A DNA stretch of 8,607 nt from Lachnoclostridium sp. UBA5725 (GTDB lineage: Bacteria; Bacillota; Clostridia; Lachnospirales; Lachnospiraceae): positions 1 to 8,607 of the forward strand of contig DIGJ01000015.1 in the NCBI GenBank assembly GCA_002419585.1, in the 5' to 3' direction. The notes below the pieces were generated by a model, which did no database searches, was not told where the DNA came from, and saw nothing but the letters and a program-made list of their open reading frames with translations. Positions within the stretch are counted from its first letter, which is position 1, and every line of letters begins with the position of its first letter. Positions 5,962-8,607 of the stretch are shown one piece after another. The position numbers and the translations under genes were made by a program.

Positions 5962-7193
5962 AAAAGCTAGGTGTAGTTTTAAAAGTTGTTTGTTTATGTT
6001 CATGCATTCTGTTGTCTTGCTGTGGGAAGAAATACGCCTTAGCGGATAGCAAAGCCCTTACCACCGATATCAGCACCATTACGATGCCAGAAGGCGTTAT
6101 GTTAGTAGGTCTTGGCGAAGCATCCCATGGAAACAGCGAATTTCAACAGTTAAAATTAGAAGTTTTCAAAGCATTAGTTGTAAATAACGGATGTAGAGTA
6201 TTTGCAATCGAAGGTGATTTTGGAGGTGCAGCAAAGGTCAATGATTATATTCATAATGGAAAAGGAACTGCCAAGGAAGCAGTCGCAGAGATTGGATTTT
6301 CCATTTATCGTACGCAGGAAATGGCAGATTTGGTACAATGGATGCATGATTACAATGATAGCTGCAAAATAGGAGAGGATCTTCATTTTTATGGCTTTGA
6401 CATGCAGCGTTATGATAATAACAAAGAAATCTTGTTTGATTATTTGGATAACGTAGATTCAACACTGAGTCAGAAATATCAGAAGAAGCTGGTCTATTTA
6501 ACAGATGATACCATGTTTTCTTTGGATAGTAAAACGTTAAAAACGGCCACAAAAGATATAAAAAGCCTGATGAAGCAAATGAAGGCTAGTAGTAATAATT
6601 ATAAAAACGAGAACAAAGAAGACTATGATTTGGCACTTCAATGTGCACAATGTATCCTAGAAAATACAAAGCTTCGAAGTGAAGATACCGGATATAATGA
6701 GACCAGAGACCGATTTATGAAGAATAAGGTAGACTGGATTGTGCAGCATGAAAAAGATGAGATGGTATTCTTAAATGGACATAATGGGCATATTGAAAAA
6801 TCTAGCGCAGTAAATTATACCTGTATGGGAAGTCGGCTATCAAAAGAATATAAAGATGCATATTTTTCAATCGGAACGGATGTTTATGAGACAGAATTTA
6901 ATGCAGTAAGCGGGGATGAAAACAAGGTATTTACTGTAAAAAATGCAAATGATTTTACGAACCAATTGAGTGAAATAGAAAACAATATGTATTATCTTGA
7001 TTTTTCGAAGGTGGAAGAGGACAATAATTGGAAGAAAATCCTTAATACTACGCAGAACATGATAGCATTAAATGCAGAATTTTCAGACTGGCAGAGTATG
7101 ATAAAACAATGCTTCACGCTTACGATTATGCCAGCGAAGGCGTATGATGCAGTGATTATAGTTAAAAATGCAACACCGTCTCACAAATTTTAA
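5958..7193 (+). CDS. Erythromycin-esterase-like lipoprotein hydrolase
   Basis: A 411-residue protein of the erythromycin esterase (EreA/EreB) superfamily, of normal family length. Conserved features are GEASHG at 53-58 with the presumed catalytic H57, IEGD at 84-87, GFDMQ at 146-150, HNGHI at 275-279 and a C-terminal YDAVI strand. Characterised members open the macrolide lactone ring, but many homologues have other or unknown substrates, so resistance should not be assumed. The N-terminus has a positive start, a hydrophobic stretch and a cysteine-rich lipobox (LLSC, C21, or C22), indicating a lipoprotein held outside the cell membrane, unlike cytoplasmic EreA/EreB. It overlaps the DUF2812 gene by 4 bp and is thus the last gene of the PadR operon, probably induced by the PadR ligand. 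No terminator is seen; a glyS fragment follows 14 bp later. Confidence 0.85.
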   Translation: MKKLGVVLKVVCLCSCILLSCCGKKYALADSKALTTDISTITMPEGVMLVGLGEASHGNSEFQQLKLEVFKALVVNNGCRVFAIEGDFGGAAKVNDYIHNGKGTAKEAVAEIGFSIYRTQEMADLVQWMHDYNDSCKIGEDLHFYGFDMQRYDNNKEILFDYLDNVDSTLSQKYQKKLVYLTDDTMFSLDSKTLKTATKDIKSLMKQMKASSNNYKNENKEDYDLALQCAQCILENTKLRSEDTGYNETRDRFMKNKVDWIVQHEKDEMVFLNGHNGHIEKSSAVNYTCMGSRLSKEYKDAYFSIGTDVYETEFNAVSGDENKVFTVKNANDFTNQLSEIENNMYYLDFSKVEEDNNWKKILNTTQNMIALNAEFSDWQSMIKQCFTLTIMPAKAYDAVIIVKNATPSHKF

Positions 7194-7207
7194 TGATTGA
7201 CAAATGA

Positions 7208-7506
7208 TATGTACAGCGCACGATGCGTACAAAACTTCCTTTTAGCATAGGACAAATTGGAAAAGCATTTCGCAATGAAATTACACCTGGTAACTTTACC
7301 TTCCGCACGATTGAATTCGAACAGATGGAGTATCAGACCTTTTGTAAGGAAGGGGAGGATGGCGCACTGTATGACTACTTTAAAGAGTATGGAATACTTT
7401 AGAAAATGAGATGGTTACGGTTCGAGACCGAGATACGATGAAACAAACCGATGTTTCGTTGTATCAATTGGTGGAATTTGTAAATAACTATATCAAGAAA
7501 TCATAA
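7208..7506 (+). pseudogene. glyS: Glycyl-tRNA synthetase remnant, internally deleted
   Basis: Bases 7208-7399 read as 64 codons clearly derived from the dimeric-type bacterial GlyRS (class II). They include VQRT near the start, LPFSIGQIGKAFRNEITPGN spanning the motif 2 region, and FRTIEFEQMEY, before a TAG at 7400-7402. A second frame, 7396-7506, reads TLENEMVTVRDRDTM and continues to the natural C-terminal end (LVEFVNNYIKKS, stop TAA 7504-7506). The join at about 7390-7399 is thus a large deletion removing motif 3 and most of the anticodon-binding domain, and it shifts the frame. The N-terminal part, including motif 1, is also missing. About 100 of some 460 codons survive, and no ribosome binding site is seen. 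It cannot charge tRNA, so a working copy must exist elsewhere. The family and junction are seen in the sequence; the history (duplicate or acquired copy) is inferred. Confidence 0.85.
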
Positions 7507-7510
7507 GTAG

Positions 7511-7519
7511 TGCTATAGT
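7511..7519 (+). promoter_or_regulatory. Candidate extended -10 for the flavodoxin gene
   Basis: TGCTATAGT (7511-7519) fits the TGnTATAAT extended -10 with one mismatch. The -35 position (TATCAA, 7491-7496) is poor and lies in the end of the glyS remnant. It would give an untranslated leader of about 70 nt. No other candidate is better in this gap. Confidence 0.4.
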
Positions 7520-7596
7520 ATAGATAAATAGGAATGATTTCGAGTAAATCTTAAGGAAGCTAATAATTAGGACAATATTATGAAAGGAGCAACAAA

Positions 7597-8073
7597 ATGA
7601 AAGCAGTCGTTATTTATTATTCATTGGAAGGCAATACAAAATTTGTGGCTGATAAAATTGCAACTTATTTAAAAGCAGACACAATACGGTTAGAGCCGGT
7701 AAAGGAGTATCCAAAGGGAAAGGCTAGTAAATATATCTGGGGTGGAAAAAGCGTGGTATTTGGTGAAACGCCTAAACTGTCTTCGTATAAATTTAATGCA
7801 GAAAACTATGATACCATTATTATAGGAACTCCCGTATGGGCATCTAGCTATGCACCTCCGATCAAAACATTTTTAAAAGAAAATAAAATATGTGGTAAAA
7901 AAGTTGCTTTGTTTGCTTGTAGTGCCGGTGGAGATGCAAGTAAATGTTTTCAAAAATTTGAACAGGAATTAGATAAAAATGAAGTGGCAGCAACGCTTTC
8001 TTTAATTGATCCAAAGGTTAAAGTGACCGTCCAAAATGATCAAGACATCAAGGAATTTTGCCAAAAATTATAA
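7597..8073 (+). CDS. Flavodoxin-family protein
   Basis: A 158-residue FMN-binding electron carrier of the flavodoxin fold. The phosphate-binding loop SLEGNT is at residues 9-14 after the first strand (KAVVIYYS). The second flavin loop, GTPVWASSYAPPI at 77-89, has the aromatic W81 expected to stack near the isoalloxazine ring. FACSAGGD at about 112-119 is the third flavin-side strand and loop. The length suits a short-chain or WrbA-like flavodoxin rather than a fused enzyme. It should be cytoplasmic, serving as a low-potential electron donor or a small reductase; the partner is not visible. AAAGGAG at 7583-7589, 7 nt before the ATG, confirms the start. The DUF523 gene follows after 72 bp without a terminator, so co-transcription is likely. 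Confidence 0.85.
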   Translation: MKAVVIYYSLEGNTKFVADKIATYLKADTIRLEPVKEYPKGKASKYIWGGKSVVFGETPKLSSYKFNAENYDTIIIGTPVWASSYAPPIKTFLKENKICGKKVALFACSAGGDASKCFQKFEQELDKNEVAATLSLIDPKVKVTVQNDQDIKEFCQKL

Positions 8074-8145
8074 AGTAAAGAGAATGAAAGTCTAGCACAT
8101 TTAATATGAAAGTTACGAAAGCAAAAAAAAGGGGGCAATATTTGA

Positions 8146-8583
8146 ATGAATGTCTTAATTAGTGCGTGCCTGATCGGGGTAAATTGCCGTTATAGTGGTG
8201 ATAGTTCAATGATAGAGGAAGCAGAAGAACTAAAAAACAGATACCATCTTATTCCAGTGTGTCCAGAAATTCTCGGTGGTATGACGACACCACGAGAGCC
8301 TGCAGAAAAGAAGGATGGAAAAGTGATAACCAGGACTGGTGAAGATGTGACGAAATATTTCGAGCGGGGTGCAAAGGAAGTTTTGCACCTTGCAAAATTC
8401 TATGACTGTAAATATGCAATTTTAAAGGAACGTAGTCCGTCCTGTGGTCGTGGCGCAATATATGACGGCACCTTTTCCCAAGTTATCATAGAGGGAAACG
8501 GAATACTGGCAGAGTTATTAGAAAAGAATGGAATTGTTGTTTTGGGGGAATCTCAAATCAGCACTTTTTTAATACAAAAATAA
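8146..8583 (+). CDS. DUF523 / TudS-like protein
   Basis: A 145-residue complete DUF523 protein of usual size. The hallmark motifs are SACLIGVNCRYSG at 6-18, PVCPEILGGMTTPREPAE at 37-54 and ERSPSCGRGAIYDG at 95-108. One member of this family (TudS) is a thiouracil desulfidase that uses a [4Fe-4S] cluster held by three cysteines; here C8, C39 and C100 sit at the equivalent places, with C14 as an extra. Removal of sulfur from thiolated bases is thus possible but unproven for this protein. A G-run (8131-8135) after an A-tract serves as a somewhat unusual ribosome binding site, 10 nt before the ATG. It likely shares a transcript with the flavodoxin upstream, which could supply electrons to an Fe-S enzyme. 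The window ends 24 bp after the stop. Confidence 0.85.
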   Translation: MNVLISACLIGVNCRYSGDSSMIEEAEELKNRYHLIPVCPEILGGMTTPREPAEKKDGKVITRTGEDVTKYFERGAKEVLHLAKFYDCKYAILKERSPSCGRGAIYDGTFSQVIIEGNGILAELLEKNGIVVLGESQISTFLIQK

Positions 8584-8607
8584 ATGTCAAGCATTTTTGA
8601 CTATGTC

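Noticed and set aside
5958..7193. A macrolide resistance gene (ereA/ereB)
   Set aside because: The superfamily match is good, but the lipoprotein signal and chromosomal PadR context differ from the known resistance genes, so no resistance symbol is given.
7211..7231. A hairpin (GTAC..CGCA/TGCGTAC) as terminator of the padR operon
   Set aside because: It has a 2-nt bulge, no T-tract follows, and the bases are explained as glyS-derived coding sequence.
8586..8601. A terminator after the DUF523 gene
   Set aside because: GTCAA/TTGAC gives only a 5-bp AT-rich stem, and the window ends before any T-tract could be seen.

Overview
The window is AT-rich DNA with strong AGGAGG-type ribosome binding sites, and every recognisable gene lies on the + strand. 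Gene content (azlCD, PadR/DUF2812, WYL plus GyrI-like, DUF523, a GGDEF protein with a membrane sensor) and codon use suggest a low-GC Clostridia chromosome, probably Lachnospiraceae. That is an inference from gene types, not from a marker gene.

Layout. Bases 1-299 carry no conventional gene. They hold a long imperfect inverted repeat (2-17/61-77), then an 8-codon leader ORF (200-226) whose last four codons can pair with the start-codon region of the next gene, a DUF1062 zinc-ribbon protein (300-956). Next come a WYL-domain regulator (1010-1921), whose promoter overlaps the end of the DUF1062 gene, and a GyrI-like effector-binding protein (1984-2448), closed by a terminator (2501-2548). A separate promoter drives a six-TM diguanylate cyclase (2661-3758), followed by the overlapping amino-acid exporter pair azlC/azlD (3801-4828) and a terminator (4871-4908).

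Bases 4947-7193 form a compact three-gene operon: PadR repressor, DUF2812 membrane protein and a lipoprotein of the erythromycin-esterase-like superfamily. It has a consensus promoter overlapped by two copies of the same palindrome, probably the PadR operators. Directly behind it is a decayed glycyl-tRNA synthetase gene (7208-7506): a motif-2 fragment fused out of frame to the natural C-terminus. The window ends with a flavodoxin (7597-8073) and a DUF523/TudS-like protein (8146-8583).

How it fits together. Several units look built for sensing small molecules: the WYL + GyrI pair, the PadR operon with its surface hydrolase, and the leader-controlled DUF1062 gene. The best candidate for something undescribed is that leader. 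Its geometry matches translational attenuation as in drug-inducible erm/cat genes, but the gene controlled is an uncharacterised protein with a zinc ribbon and an S4-like C-terminal segment. The second is the PadR-DUF2812-Ere-like operon. No mobile element, CRISPR array, tRNA or rRNA was seen.
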